In this document: piece by piece, positions 35,484 through 44,376 of the stretch
Layout: every line of letters starts with the position of its first letter
How positions within the stretch are numbered: the stretch's first letter is position 1
Made by a program: the position numbers and the translations under genes
Notes under the pieces: model-generated
What the model saw: the letters and a program-made list of their open reading frames with translations, nothing else
Told to the model about the DNA's origin: nothing
The model's database searches: none
NCBI GenBank assembly: GCA_038236995.1
Contig: JBBRZE010000009.1
Location: 28,280 to 92,279 of the forward strand
Length of the DNA stretch: 64,000 nucleotides
Direction: 5' to 3'
Origin: JAAFHB01 sp038236995
GTDB lineage: Bacteria > Bacteroidota > Bacteroidia > Bacteroidales > Prolixibacteraceae

Positions 35484-36554
35484 ATGAAGCTTAACATTGC
35501 AGTATTGGCCGGAGACGGAATCGGGCCTGAAATTATGGAACAGGCGCTCCGCGTCACCAAAATAGTTTGTCAAAAATTCGGTCACGACCTGATTACCAGA
35601 ACCGCACTGGTTGGTGCTGTAGCCATCGATCAGGTTGGCAATCCCTATCCCGACGAAACTCACAACCTTTGTATGAACTCCGATGCTGTTCTTTTTGGCG
35701 CAATCGGTCACCCGCGTTACGATAACGATCCGTCAGCCAAAGTTCGTCCGGAACAAGGTTTGCTGGCCATGCGTAAGAAGCTTGGGTTGTATGCCAATAT
35801 CCGTCCCGTAACCATCTTTGAATCATTACTCGACAAATCTCCTTTAAAAAGAGATCGTGTTGAAGGTGTTGATTTTGTGGCAATCCGTGAACTGACAGGT
35901 GGAATCTACTTCGGTCAACCACAGGGTCGCTCCGAGGATGGAAATACGGCTTTCGATTCATCTGTGTATACCCGTTTAGAAGTTGAGCGTATCCTTGAAC
36001 TCGCTTTCCAGTTTGCGATGAAACGCAGTAAAAGGCTCACCGTTGTCGATAAAGCCAATGTGCTTGCTACCTCAAGATTATGGCGCCAGGTTGCCAAAGA
36101 GATGGAACCAAATTTCCCTGAAGTGGTTGTCGATTATATGTTTGTCGACAATGCTGCAATGCAGCTAATTCAATGGCCAAAGAAGTTTGATGTGATGGTC
36201 ACCGAAAACATGTTCGGCGATATTCTAACTGATGAAGCAAGTGTGATTACAGGTTCAATGGGACTACTGCCATCGGCTTCTATCGGAACACACACTTCGG
36301 TATTTGAACCAATTCACGGATCATATCCGCAAGCTGCCGGTAAAAATATAGCCAATCCATGTGCAACTATTCTTTCTGCAGCAATGATGTTTGAATATGC
36401 TTTCTCGTTGATGGAAGAAGGAGCCTTGATCCGCAAAGCTGTCGAAGCTGCCATTGTAGCAGGCGCTGTTACAGAAGACCTTTGCGAAGATAAATCAAAA
36501 GCGCTGAGTACATCTGCCGTTGGAGATTGGATTGTGGATTATCTCAGCAAATAA
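35484..36554 (+). CDS. leuB: 3-Isopropylmalate dehydrogenase
   Basis: 356 residues. NAD-dependent oxidative decarboxylation of 3-isopropylmalate, the third leucine-specific step. Seen: AVLAGDGIGPEIMEQALRV (4-22), GAIGHPRYDNDPSAKVRPEQGLLAMRKKLGLYANIRPV, RELTGGIYFGQPQGR (substrate arginine region, about 135-149), VDKANVLATSRLWRQV, metal aspartates in FVDNAAMQL and TENMFGDILTDEASVITGSMGLLPSASIG, and the NAD-binding EPIHGSYPQAAGKNIANP. All are intact. Confidence 0.97.
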   Translation: MKLNIAVLAGDGIGPEIMEQALRVTKIVCQKFGHDLITRTALVGAVAIDQVGNPYPDETHNLCMNSDAVLFGAIGHPRYDNDPSAKVRPEQGLLAMRKKLGLYANIRPVTIFESLLDKSPLKRDRVEGVDFVAIRELTGGIYFGQPQGRSEDGNTAFDSSVYTRLEVERILELAFQFAMKRSKRLTVVDKANVLATSRLWRQVAKEMEPNFPEVVVDYMFVDNAAMQLIQWPKKFDVMVTENMFGDILTDEASVITGSMGLLPSASIGTHTSVFEPIHGSYPQAAGKNIANPCATILSAAMMFEYAFSLMEEGALIRKAVEAAIVAGAVTEDLCEDKSKALSTSAVGDWIVDYLSK

Positions 36555-36587
36555 ATACATTGGTCATATTGACCTGTGATTTGAGGC

Positions 36588-36616
36588 GTAGAGGCAAGGC
36601 AATGCCTTGTCTCTAC
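36588..36616. repeat. Palindromic repeat, copy 2 (TAGAGAC family)
   Basis: GTAGAGGCAAGGC-aa-TGCCTTGTCTCTAC, 29 bases with one mismatch, between leuB and the AraC gene. The core GGCA(A/G)TGCC and the outer arms are nearly identical to copy 1 at 18576-18602, 18 kb away. Confidence 0.75.
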
Positions 36617-36679
36617 ATCATCAGCGGGTAGAATCACGAGCCACTATATTCGTACGCAACCCGAAATTCATTCTTCAGT

Positions 36680-37567
36680 ATGAAGCCATCATCCGAACAA
36701 TTACCCGTTTATAGTCTGCATAATTTCAGCTCGCCCGAACGGAAAAGCCAGCAATTTCAGGTTGAAGTTTTCGATGCCAAACGACATTTCAGTGTGAAAT
36801 ATCCGCATCGTCACGATTTTTTCGAAGTGTTATACTTGCAGAAAGGCTCCGGATACCATGTGATTGACGACAATAAGTACGAGATTAAGCCGCCCTGCGT
36901 ATTTTTCATGTCTCCCGGACAGGCACACAAACTCGAACTTTCGCACGATATTGAAGGCTATATCTTTATCTTCACATCCGATTTTTACCTGCTGAACCGC
37001 AGCAATCAGGATAGTCTGATTGAATTCCCTTTCTTTTACACAATACACCAGGATAACCCGCCACTGTTGCTGAATAACGAAAGCGATGTTTGCTTCCTGG
37101 AAACTTTGTTCAGACAAGGTATTGCTGAAATTGAACAGTCGGACGATCATATTCCTGAAATGCTCCGGTCGATACTTGATCTTATACTTACAACTTGTGC
37201 CGCACGCTATCCGGTGAATGAAAACCTTCTGAATAAAGGGAAGGGACAATTTCTTGTAAAACGCTTCTTTCACCTGATTGAAGAAAACAATCAGAAAAAT
37301 CTTTCGCTGAGCGATTATGCGAATCTGATTGGAGTTACAGCCAATCATCTGACCCAGAACGTTAAAGTACTGACAGGTAAAACATCCCTGCAAATCATCA
37401 AAGCCAAACAATTGCTCGAAATAAAACGGTTACTGGTTCATACAAATCTGAATATTTCCGAAATTGCCAATCAGTTAAACTTCGAAGATCAATCCTATTT
37501 TTCAAAATTCTTCAAACGCGAAACCGGTTTAACACCCCTTCAGTATCGCGGCGAAGCGCTGATGTAA
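36680..37567 (+). CDS. AraC-family transcriptional regulator
   Basis: 295 residues. N-terminal cupin-type sensor (about 30-110: KRHFSVKYPHRHDFFEVLYLQKGSGYHVIDDNKYEIKPPCVFFMSPGQAH), then a C-terminal AraC DNA-binding domain with two helix-turn-helix units (about 195-290), the first in LSLSDYANLIGVTANHLTQNVKVLTGKT and the second in NLNISEIANQLNFEDQSYFSKFFKRETGLTPLQYR. It sits between leuB and ilvC, same strand, where such regulators are not usual. Either it governs ilvC or the cluster, or it is an inserted independent gene. Many AraC proteins with this sensor respond to sugars; the effector is unknown. Confidence 0.92.
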   Translation: MKPSSEQLPVYSLHNFSSPERKSQQFQVEVFDAKRHFSVKYPHRHDFFEVLYLQKGSGYHVIDDNKYEIKPPCVFFMSPGQAHKLELSHDIEGYIFIFTSDFYLLNRSNQDSLIEFPFFYTIHQDNPPLLLNNESDVCFLETLFRQGIAEIEQSDDHIPEMLRSILDLILTTCAARYPVNENLLNKGKGQFLVKRFFHLIEENNQKNLSLSDYANLIGVTANHLTQNVKVLTGKTSLQIIKAKQLLEIKRLLVHTNLNISEIANQLNFEDQSYFSKFFKRETGLTPLQYRGEALM

Positions 37568-37619
37568 CCTGTAAAAATACCAACTGAACATTTGCCTTAA
37601 CTCACTGTTGTTTAGTAAA

Positions 37620-37627
37620 TATCTTTG
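37620..37627 (+). promoter_or_regulatory. Candidate -7 box for ilvC
   Basis: TATCTTTG fits TAnnTTTG; the nearest TTTG upstream (37591-37594) is 25 bases away, longer than usual. It would give ilvC its own transcript with a leader of about 140 bases. No leader peptide rich in Val/Leu/Ile was found in it. Confidence 0.35.
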
Positions 37628-37774
37628 GTTCAAAAGTTTTGGGAAAACAATAAACCATGAAAAGCACCTAAAATAAATGGTTTTCTACAGTTTTCTTTGC
37701 CTATTATTCAGTTGCTTTGTATTATCAAAAATTAGTTACCGACAGAATTAATAAACACTATAAAAATCAATCAA

Positions 37775-39250
37775 ATGGGAAATTATTTCAACACACTGCC
37801 ACTTCGGTTACAATTGGAACAATTGGGAACCTGCGAATTCATGGATCGTTCAGAATTTGCTGACGGCGTCGATAAGCTCGAAGACCAGAAAATCGTAATC
37901 GTTGGTTGCGGTGCCCAGGGATTAAACCAGGGACTCAACCTGCGTGATTCAGGACTTGATGTTTCGTACACCCTTCGTGCCGAAGCAATTAAAGAACAAC
38001 GACCATCGTATAAGAATGCTACCGGAAACGGTTTCAAAGTTGGGACTTACGATGAGATGATTCCAACTGCCGACCTTGTTATCAACCTTACCCCCGATAA
38101 ACAACATTCGGATGTTATCAAAACCATAATGCCTTTGATCAAAAAAGGGGCAACCCTCTCCTATTCACATGGTTTCAACATCGTTGAAGAAGGGATGCAA
38201 ATCCGCAAGGACATTACCGTTATCATGGTAGCCCCCAAATCACCGGGTTCTGAAGTTCGTGCCGAATACCTTCGTGGTTTTGGCGTTCCAACACTGATTG
38301 CAGTTCATCCCGAAAACGATCCGAATGGTGATGGTTTCGAAATCGCCAAAGCATATTGTGTGGGTACCGGCGGTCACAAGGCTGGTGTTCTTAAATCGTC
38401 GTTTGTTGCCGAAGTAAAATCGGACCTGATGGGCGAGCAGACCATCCTTTGCGGTTTATTACAAACAGGGGCAATCCTTTCGTTCAGCAAAATGGTCGAA
38501 AAAGGAATCGACAAAGGATATGCTTCCAAATTGGTACAATATGGTATCGAAGTTGTTACCGAAGCGTTGAAACATGGCGGTATCACAAATATGATGGACC
38601 GTTTATCGAATCCTGCAAAAATCAAGGCTTTCGAACTTTCGGAAGAATTAAAAGAGATCATGCGTCCTTTGTTCTGGAAACATATGGACAACATCATGTC
38701 GGGCGAGTTTTCGAAAACAATGATGGAAGACTGGGCCAACAATGATAAAAATCTGTTGAAATGGAGAGCCGAAACCGGCGAAACAGCCTTTGAAAAGACA
38801 CCTGCCGGCGACATGAAAATTACCGAACAGGAATACTTCGACAATGGTACCCTACTCGTTGCCTTCATCAAATCGGGTGTTGAACTTGCTTTCGAAACAA
38901 TGACCCAGGCTGGGATCAAAGCCGAGTCAGCTTACTATGAATCGTTGCATGAAACACCGCTGATTGCCAATACAATTGCGCGCAAGAAATTGTTCGAGAT
39001 GAACCGTGTGATTTCCGATACTGCAGAGTATGGCTGTTACTTGTTTGATCACGCCTGCAAACCTTTACTGGCCGGATTCATGTCAAAAATCGATACGAAC
39101 GTAATCGGTAAAAACTTCAATGCAGGAATCGATGCGCATGTAGATAACAGGAAATTGATCCAGGTCAATGCCGCGATCCGTTACCACGAAGTCGAGGTTA
39201 TCGGCGAAGAATTGCGCGAAGCAATGGACGCGATGAAAGCAATTATCTAA
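37775..39250 (+). CDS. ilvC: Ketol-acid reductoisomerase, class II (long form)
   Basis: 491 residues, the long E. coli-like class rather than the short 330-residue class. Converts acetolactate to dihydroxy-isovalerate with NADPH. The nucleotide site is KIVIVGCGAQGLNQGLNLRDSGLDVSYTLR (about 39-68), where the arginine after the beta2 strand fits NADPH. Metal-binding glutamates and aspartates occur in DLMGEQTILCGLLQ (about 213-226) and in the duplicated C-terminal knotted domain (VAFIKSGVELAFETM, about 363-377). It ends the cluster and is followed by a strong terminator. Confidence 0.96.
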   Translation: MGNYFNTLPLRLQLEQLGTCEFMDRSEFADGVDKLEDQKIVIVGCGAQGLNQGLNLRDSGLDVSYTLRAEAIKEQRPSYKNATGNGFKVGTYDEMIPTADLVINLTPDKQHSDVIKTIMPLIKKGATLSYSHGFNIVEEGMQIRKDITVIMVAPKSPGSEVRAEYLRGFGVPTLIAVHPENDPNGDGFEIAKAYCVGTGGHKAGVLKSSFVAEVKSDLMGEQTILCGLLQTGAILSFSKMVEKGIDKGYASKLVQYGIEVVTEALKHGGITNMMDRLSNPAKIKAFELSEELKEIMRPLFWKHMDNIMSGEFSKTMMEDWANNDKNLLKWRAETGETAFEKTPAGDMKITEQEYFDNGTLLVAFIKSGVELAFETMTQAGIKAESAYYESLHETPLIANTIARKKLFEMNRVISDTAEYGCYLFDHACKPLLAGFMSKIDTNVIGKNFNAGIDAHVDNRKLIQVNAAIRYHEVEVIGEELREAMDAMKAII

Positions 39251-39270
39251 GTGATATAATATTGAATTAC

Positions 39271-39309
39271 AAATGAAAAGCCCTGTCCGATGACAGGGCT
39301 TTTCATTTT
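39271..39309 (+). terminator. Rho-independent terminator after ilvC
   Basis: A perfect 17-bp stem (39271-39287 with 39292-39308) around CGAT, followed by TTTTCATTTTT. It closes the branched-chain amino acid cluster. Confidence 0.9.
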
Positions 39310-39462
39310 TTCATTTTTAATAGTCGAAGGATTTTGATTTTAGTGAAAGTGTCTATTTTCAGCATCCGTTTTCAGTTGAAGAACGACTTTGTAAAGATCC
39401 GGAAAGTTGTCCGCTAAAACATTAAATGAGTCAATTTCAATAGCCACATTTCCCGGTACTTT

Positions 39463-39879
39463 TTATTTTTTCAGCAGGTCACGAATCTCTCTCAAAAGTG
39501 TTTGGTCCTCTGTTGGAGCAGGTGGAGCCACTGGTGCCTCTGCTTGTTTTTTCTTCGATTTATTGATAGCTTTAATAAGCATGAACATAAAAAAAGCAAC
39601 TAAAGTAAAGTCAATTAGAATAGTAATAAACTCACCATACTTAATGGATGCTTCAGCAGCAACTACTTTCCCGGCAGCGTCCGTTTGAGCCTCGCTTAAT
39701 ACATATTTAAGCGAGTTAAAATCTACGCCGGATACTATTTTGCCTACCACAGGCATCACCATTCCGTCAATAAATGCACTTACAACTCTACCAAAAGCAG
39801 CACCCATTACGAAGGCAACTGCCATGTCAATTAAGTTGCCTTTCATCGCAAACTCCTTGAATTCTTTCATCATGCTCAT
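39463..39879 (-). CDS. mscL: Large-conductance mechanosensitive channel
   Basis: 138 residues. An emergency valve for hypo-osmotic shock that forms a pentamer in the inner membrane. TM1 starts in FKEFAMKGNLIDMAVAFVMGAAFGRVVSAFIDG (pore constriction residues in this helix), IMPVVG-like VMPVVGKIVSG follows, TM2 is YGEFITILIDFTLVAFFMFMLIKAIN, and the C-terminal bundle is TEDQTLLREIRDLLK. A periplasmic loop of normal size lies between. Single gene. Confidence 0.96.
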   Translation of the reverse strand: MSMMKEFKEFAMKGNLIDMAVAFVMGAAFGRVVSAFIDGMVMPVVGKIVSGVDFNSLKYVLSEAQTDAAGKVVAAEASIKYGEFITILIDFTLVAFFMFMLIKAINKSKKKQAEAPVAPPAPTEDQTLLREIRDLLKK

Positions 39880-40204
39880 AGTTATTAGTTTTAAGGATTA
39901 AAAAAAATCTTTAAGAAAATTGATATTAATTATTGAAGAAAATTTAGTGTGAAGATCTATTGGATTTATAACCGTAATTCAGTTGAAAAAGTTTATTCAA
40001 AATAGAGATAAAAACAATTTTTATTGGTGCGGACAATAATTCATTATTGATTCTTTATTTTGCATATCTATTTACCGGATTTTGCTTTTTACAAATTTTC
40101 AAAAAAACTATAAGCTGAATAATCTCATGCCGGACCTTTTTCTGCCATCAGAATCCCTTATTCCAACCTTACAATCGACTTTAAAATCACCAAATCCAAA
40201 ATAT

Positions 40205-40390
40205 ACATCCCCATTGTATTTAATGGAAACGGCAAATCCAATAATTGCATCCCCATTGTAATTAATGGAAACGGCAAATCCAATAATTACATCCCCATTG
40301 TAATTAATGGAAACGGCAAATCCAATCATTACATCCCCATTGTAATTAATAAGAAAGGAATATCCATTATATAAATCCCCATAGAAATTA
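40205..40390. repeat. 42-bp minisatellite (about 4.5 copies)
   Basis: The word ACATCCCCATTGTA recurs at 40205, 40247, 40289, 40331 and, degenerate, at 40373, an exact 42-base period. The first four units are almost identical; the last is diverged. On the minus strand the period equals 14 codons. A frame open from about 40430 to 40108 reads repeats of INYNGDVIIGFAVS; its only ATG is at 40329, so coding is doubtful. The rest of the 600-base gap between mscL and the next gene (39880-40480) shows no other gene. Confidence 0.85.
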
Positions 40391-40480
40391 ATGAAACTTA
40401 ATATATCAGTCCTCGTATAACGGGAAATATGTGAATATTAAGCAATCATTTTATCTTACTTACAATTTAAATTTTAATTT

Positions 40481-40858
40481 ATGGGTAGAACTGATGGAAG
40501 AATTGCGATTCCCCGCAATGTAGAAGATGTGCTGGATCTGGCAACAGATGTGTTTACAAAGCACACAAATGATGGCATTTCATCGCCACTCTTAAAACTC
40601 GACGGTGTCGATTGGGCAGTAATTGGGCCAACCATTCCTAAGGCATTAGGTCTTCACAAACAGGCAGAGAAATTGAAAAGCCAGATGGAGGAGGCTTACC
40701 GCGAACGCGACCTTTATATACCCGCGATCGAAGAGGCAGTAAAGGTAAGCCGTAACTTGCTTAAAGCCCACAACCAGAAAAATCCCAAGCGGTTAGGAGA
40801 ATGGGGTTTCAAGGTTGCCGACTCTGTACAGGCACCTAAGCCAATTAAAACCAAGTAG
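40481..40858 (+). CDS. Hypothetical protein
   Basis: 125 residues, not recognised. It is hydrophilic, with no signal peptide or membrane segment. The N-terminal part reads GRIAIPRNVEDVLDLATDVFTKHTND; the middle is helical (KQAEKLKSQMEEAYRERDLYIPAIEEAVKVSRNLLKAHN), with coiled-coil character; the end has NPKRLGEWGFKVADS. A clear terminator follows six bases after the stop codon, and codon use is like that of the neighbours, so the gene is likely real. It stands alone between the minisatellite and the cyclase gene. Confidence 0.75.
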   Translation: MGRTDGRIAIPRNVEDVLDLATDVFTKHTNDGISSPLLKLDGVDWAVIGPTIPKALGLHKQAEKLKSQMEEAYRERDLYIPAIEEAVKVSRNLLKAHNQKNPKRLGEWGFKVADSVQAPKPIKTK

Positions 40859-40863
40859 TAATT

Positions 40864-40907
40864 TTCACCCCTCATTTCGATAACCTAAAATGAGGGGTGA
40901 ATTTTTT
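40864..40907 (+). terminator. Terminator after the hypothetical gene
   Basis: A perfect 14-bp stem (40864-40877 with 40888-40901), loop of ten, followed by six T. Confidence 0.85.
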
Positions 40908-40924
40908 AAAATCGTTTGGTACAT

Positions 40925-40971
40925 AAGTGACCGGGTGAATATCCATCTCCTGTATACTCACCCGGTCACTT
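40925..40971. repeat. Long inverted repeat without T-run
   Basis: AAGTGACCGGGTGA (40925-40938) is exactly repeated in inverse orientation at 40958-40971 with a 19-base loop. It lies after the stop of the cyclase gene (minus strand, 40990) but is not followed by a U-run, so a terminator role is uncertain. Confidence 0.55.
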
Positions 40972-40989
40972 CGGACATCGCCAGAATCC

Positions 40990-41607
40990 TTACATCACCC
41001 TTGCCACCACCCTTACAATCGAACTGTCTGCTTCAATCTTTAACGGGAAGGCAAATACCTCGAAATTAGGCTCATAAATCAACTGATCAAGATTTGTAAG
41101 GTTTTCGAGAATCAATATATTGCTTTTGAAAAGGATATCATGAATCAGATATGGTTCATGATCGGGCGAAACCCAGTCGAGTCCGACGATTTTGACATGT
41201 TGATCAGCTAAAAACCGGGCGAGTTCTTCGGTAATGTCAGGATAATCAGTAAAATAATCAGGTTTCCCAAAATGGTGATCCAGTCCGTAGTAGAACAACA
41301 CAATACTTTCGGGCTGAATGATTGTTCTGAAAGATTCCCTGAAATCGATCTTCACCTCTCCTCTGACATCAATCAGTACACCTTTGCCCGTAAACATTTC
41401 AAGCGGAAGATCGGCCATCAAACGCATATCAGAAGTCATGTGTTTTGGCCCGTCGATATGGGTTCCCACATGCATTCCCGTTGAAAGCCTGAAGTTATTA
41501 AACCCATCGCTTTCAAGCGTTCTGATCTGATCAAGCTGAATGGGATCGTCACCTGGGAAAACGGCGATATTACGATGGATAGTATGGGTCAGATCGATTA
41601 GTTTCAT
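40990..41607 (-). CDS. Cyclase-family (kynurenine formamidase-like) metal hydrolase
   Basis: 205 residues. The metal-site signature HVGTHIDGPKHM (about 46-57, the family's HxGTHxDxPxH) is complete, after a typical start MKLIDLTHTIHRNIAVFPGDDPI. IVGLDWVSPDHEPYLIHDILFKSNILILENLTNLDQL (about 145-182) matches the C-terminal half. Members hydrolyse N-formylkynurenine or other amides and lactones. No tryptophan-degradation gene is nearby, so the substrate is open. The upstream region holds A/T repeats. Confidence 0.9.
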   Translation of the reverse strand: MKLIDLTHTIHRNIAVFPGDDPIQLDQIRTLESDGFNNFRLSTGMHVGTHIDGPKHMTSDMRLMADLPLEMFTGKGVLIDVRGEVKIDFRESFRTIIQPESIVLFYYGLDHHFGKPDYFTDYPDITEELARFLADQHVKIVGLDWVSPDHEPYLIHDILFKSNILILENLTNLDQLIYEPNFEVFAFPLKIEADSSIVRVVARVM

Positions 41608-41614
41608 TTGGAAT

Positions 41615-41722
41615 TACGAATTATGAAATTAATAATTACGAATTAAAGAAAGTTTGAAGGTATTAGAATTATCAAATTACAAAGAACTTAATCATAATTG
41701 ATAATTCGTGATTCGTAATTAA
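41615..41722. repeat. A/T-rich inverted repeats between batE and the cyclase gene
   Basis: Words AATTACGAATTATGAA (41622-41641) and AATTCGTGATTCGTAATTAA (41703-41722) are imperfect inverted copies of each other at the two ends of the gap. They are related to the repeats at 33027-33136 and 42496-42523. Confidence 0.55.
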
Positions 41723-42496
41723 TTAGATCCTTATCATTGACTCTTCCTTCACCCAACCTTTATTGCCATCGGGCAGACTAATATTGACCCAATCACCAAG
41801 TTTGTCGGTTAGCTGAACGGTAACACCTTCGTGGACAATGAATAATTCGGTACCGGTTTCGCTGGGCGAAGCTTTAACCTTTACACTGCGATCGGTAATG
41901 ACAGCTGACTTGTGGTTAACCAGCTTCGATTTCATCGTTGAACCGAAAGTAAAAGTAATAGCAGAAACAGATATTGCGGCTATCGAGAACCAAAAGGCAA
42001 GCCTTTTAACACTGAAGGTTCTGGATAACAGAAATAATCCAAACAGGAATAGAAAGGAGAAAAAAGTGACGATGCTAAATAGTCCCCAGAAATTAATTGA
42101 CTTCGAGCTGATCATTTGTTTCATCCAGCGCAGGAATCCTCCGTCGGGTAATGAAACAACATTGTCAACAATCAGCGTACGGGCCAATTCAAGATTGTAT
42201 CGGACATCGTCATCGTTTGGTGCCAGTTTCTTTGCCCGTTCGTAGTTAAGTATTGCATAGGTCGCATTTCCTAATTTATAGAAGGCATTCCCAAGGTTGA
42301 AATACAATTCCGAAGATTCGAATCCCTGGCTGATTACATATTGATACTTCCGGATAGCATCCTGGTATTTAGCGGTATTGTAAAGCTGATTCGCAGCCGA
42401 AACCGAATCTTTCACTGCCCCCGTTTGTCCCTGTGAAACCAAACAAGAAACGACAATCAGCAGGAGTAAACTATATCTTTTAATTGCGTTTTTCAT
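41723..42496 (-). CDS. batE: BatE: TPR protein with C-terminal SH3 domain
   Basis: 257 residues. Signal peptide (KRYSLLLLIVVSCLVSQGQ), tetratricopeptide repeats about 30-110 (YNTAKYQDAIRKYQYVISQGFESSELYFNLGNAFYKLGNATYAILNYERAKKLAPNDDDVRYN), two membrane helices about 130-190 and a bacterial SH3 domain about 200-257 (VKVKASPSETGTELFIVHEGVTVQLTDKLGDWVNISLPDGNKGWV). This is the BatE layout. Last gene of the Bat operon, placed 27 bases after batD with an A/T repeat between. Confidence 0.88.
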   Translation of the reverse strand: MKNAIKRYSLLLLIVVSCLVSQGQTGAVKDSVSAANQLYNTAKYQDAIRKYQYVISQGFESSELYFNLGNAFYKLGNATYAILNYERAKKLAPNDDDVRYNLELARTLIVDNVVSLPDGGFLRWMKQMISSKSINFWGLFSIVTFFSFLFLFGLFLLSRTFSVKRLAFWFSIAAISVSAITFTFGSTMKSKLVNHKSAVITDRSVKVKASPSETGTELFIVHEGVTVQLTDKLGDWVNISLPDGNKGWVKEESMIRI

Positions 42497-42523
42497 AATT
42501 CGTAATTCATAATTTGTAATTGG
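42496..42523. repeat. A/T-rich repeat between batD and batE
   Basis: TAATTCGTAATTCATAATTTG between the two genes, the same word as in the leuC-leuD and batE-cyclase gaps. Confidence 0.5.
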
Positions 42524-44323
42524 CTAATTGATCTCCTTTTCCATCTGACTCATCACATCGCAGGCTTCATCGTAGATCTCATGCATTTTCTTGTCGCCTC
42601 CACCAGGAGCAAACCTTTCATATTCGCATGTATCCAAAATCTGAATAAAACGGGTGACAACACCTTCCGATGCTTTATGATTTTCAAGTTCAGCGGCAGC
42701 CCTGTCTTTATTCAACTCGGCAGCAGGAATGGTCATTTTATCGCTCAGATAACCCCAGAAAGCGCGTTCAACAGATTCGTAGAACTTCTCGGTAGCACCA
42801 CTGGCTAAATGGCCTTTTGCCTCTTTTAACCGGCGAAGCGCTACTTTGCTTGCTTTCTTGTTTTTCATCCGCGCGACATTCGCATTTTCGCGAATTCGCT
42901 TTTGATAGAACAGGTAAAGCGTAAATAACCCTAATGCCCCAACAAGGTAGATCATGTAAAACAGGAAGCTTCCGAAGAAGATTTTCCCTTTGGGATTCAA
43001 TTCAATATTGCTCTTAATAAACCGGATATCTTTTCCAAGGTATTTTAGATCTTCCTTTGCAAAAACACTCCTCACATTGGCAGGCTGGCTTCCGTCACCT
43101 TTGTCAACATGAATTTTAAATTCCTGAGATGATTTGGTTGAATATTTTCCTATTGAAGGATCAAAATAAATAAAATTAACAGGAGGTATGACATAATCAC
43201 CGGCAAACCGGGGAAGAAAAAGGTATTCGAATGAAATATTTCCATTGAGACCGTCGGCGGTAGCGGTATAATTGCTTTGTGTTTTTGGGTCATATACTTC
43301 AAAGTCGGCCGGCAACTTTAATTTTGGAGCATTGATCAGTTTAATATTCCCGCTTCCGGTAACATCAATCCGCAACGTGATAGCATCGTTTTCTTTAACG
43401 CTTGTTGAAGTAATCGACGAACGCAGATCGAATCGTCCAACAGCACCTGAAAAATCGGTCGGTCCAATCGGAAGAGGATTGACAGTCATACTGACAGGGT
43501 CGCTCGTAACAGTGGCACGCACATTGGCAAAATTATCGAAGAAGTCGTCGAAGAAGCCTTTCGGTTTGCTCACACGTTGTTGCACAACACAGTCAATCTT
43601 CACCTTTCCGATTGTAATTACACCCGTTTGCTGAGGGAATAACAATGTTTTCTTTAATGTACCAACATTGTAAATTTCACCGTTATAAGTTTCACGCTGA
43701 AGAGAAATCTGTTGCGGTAACCCAACATCCTGCGACCAGAAACCTTCAAAGTTCGGGAGTGATATATCTTCAAATCCATTCAGATTAACTTTCGAATAGA
43801 TTTTTATTGTTGCCATTGCATGATCGCCTTTGTAAATACTTTTACGATCGAGAATCAGTTTTACAAAAAGATCAGATTTAGGTACCGATCCGGGAGTTGC
43901 TGTCGGTTGATCAACCCCTCCGCCCGATGGTTTTGCTGACCCTTTTACCACTTCAATTAAGAGGGTATTCGAAGTAAGAATTGTTCCGTTAACATTGATA
44001 GATGCTTCACCAATCGTGAATCGCCCCTCTTTTTTTGCAGTCAAAACAAACAGATAGGAAAAAGATACAGATTGCGAACTGACACCGTTAATAATCTGAT
44101 AAGAACTGCTCTGAGAGATTGATGGCCCCATCAAAATATCAAAATCGTTGAGTTCAGGTAACTTTATGTTTTGGCCTTTGGCATTCAACGTGAAAGCAAG
44201 TCTAAACTGTTCACCAAGTTCCACTATTTTAGGTGCTTCCATTGTAAAGCTAACCGGTTGGGCAAACCCGGATAAACTTAATAGCAAAACACAAACTAAA
44301 AGGTAGAGTTGCTTTATCCTCAT
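42524..44323 (-). CDS. batD: BatD family protein
   Basis: 599 residues. Signal peptide (QLYLLVCVLLLSLSGFAQ), then beta-sandwich oxygen-tolerance (BatD) repeats: VSFTMEAPKIVELGEQFRLAFTLNAKGQNIKLPELNDFDILMGPSISQS, later VKLILDRKSIYKGDHAMATIKIYSKVNLNGFEDISLPNFEGFWSQD, and RIDVTGSGNIKLINAPKLKLPADFEVYDP. One membrane helix follows at about 450-470 (FLFYMIYLVGALGLFTLYLFY), with a cytosolic tail to the end. Probably displayed in the periplasm next to the BatA/BatB VWA proteins. Confidence 0.9.
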   Translation of the reverse strand: MRIKQLYLLVCVLLLSLSGFAQPVSFTMEAPKIVELGEQFRLAFTLNAKGQNIKLPELNDFDILMGPSISQSSSYQIINGVSSQSVSFSYLFVLTAKKEGRFTIGEASINVNGTILTSNTLLIEVVKGSAKPSGGGVDQPTATPGSVPKSDLFVKLILDRKSIYKGDHAMATIKIYSKVNLNGFEDISLPNFEGFWSQDVGLPQQISLQRETYNGEIYNVGTLKKTLLFPQQTGVITIGKVKIDCVVQQRVSKPKGFFDDFFDNFANVRATVTSDPVSMTVNPLPIGPTDFSGAVGRFDLRSSITSTSVKENDAITLRIDVTGSGNIKLINAPKLKLPADFEVYDPKTQSNYTATADGLNGNISFEYLFLPRFAGDYVIPPVNFIYFDPSIGKYSTKSSQEFKIHVDKGDGSQPANVRSVFAKEDLKYLGKDIRFIKSNIELNPKGKIFFGSFLFYMIYLVGALGLFTLYLFYQKRIRENANVARMKNKKASKVALRRLKEAKGHLASGATEKFYESVERAFWGYLSDKMTIPAAELNKDRAAAELENHKASEGVVTRFIQILDTCEYERFAPGGGDKKMHEIYDEACDVMSQMEKEIN

Positions 44324-44376
44324 AGTGTTCTTAAATATTTTATTAATTAATCAATATCACTCAAAACTAATCATTA

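Noticed and set aside
40108..40329. 73-residue repeat ORF as a confident gene
   Set aside because: The start codon is inside the repeats, upstream units are in frame without an ATG, and no conserved context supports translation; it is kept only as a question.
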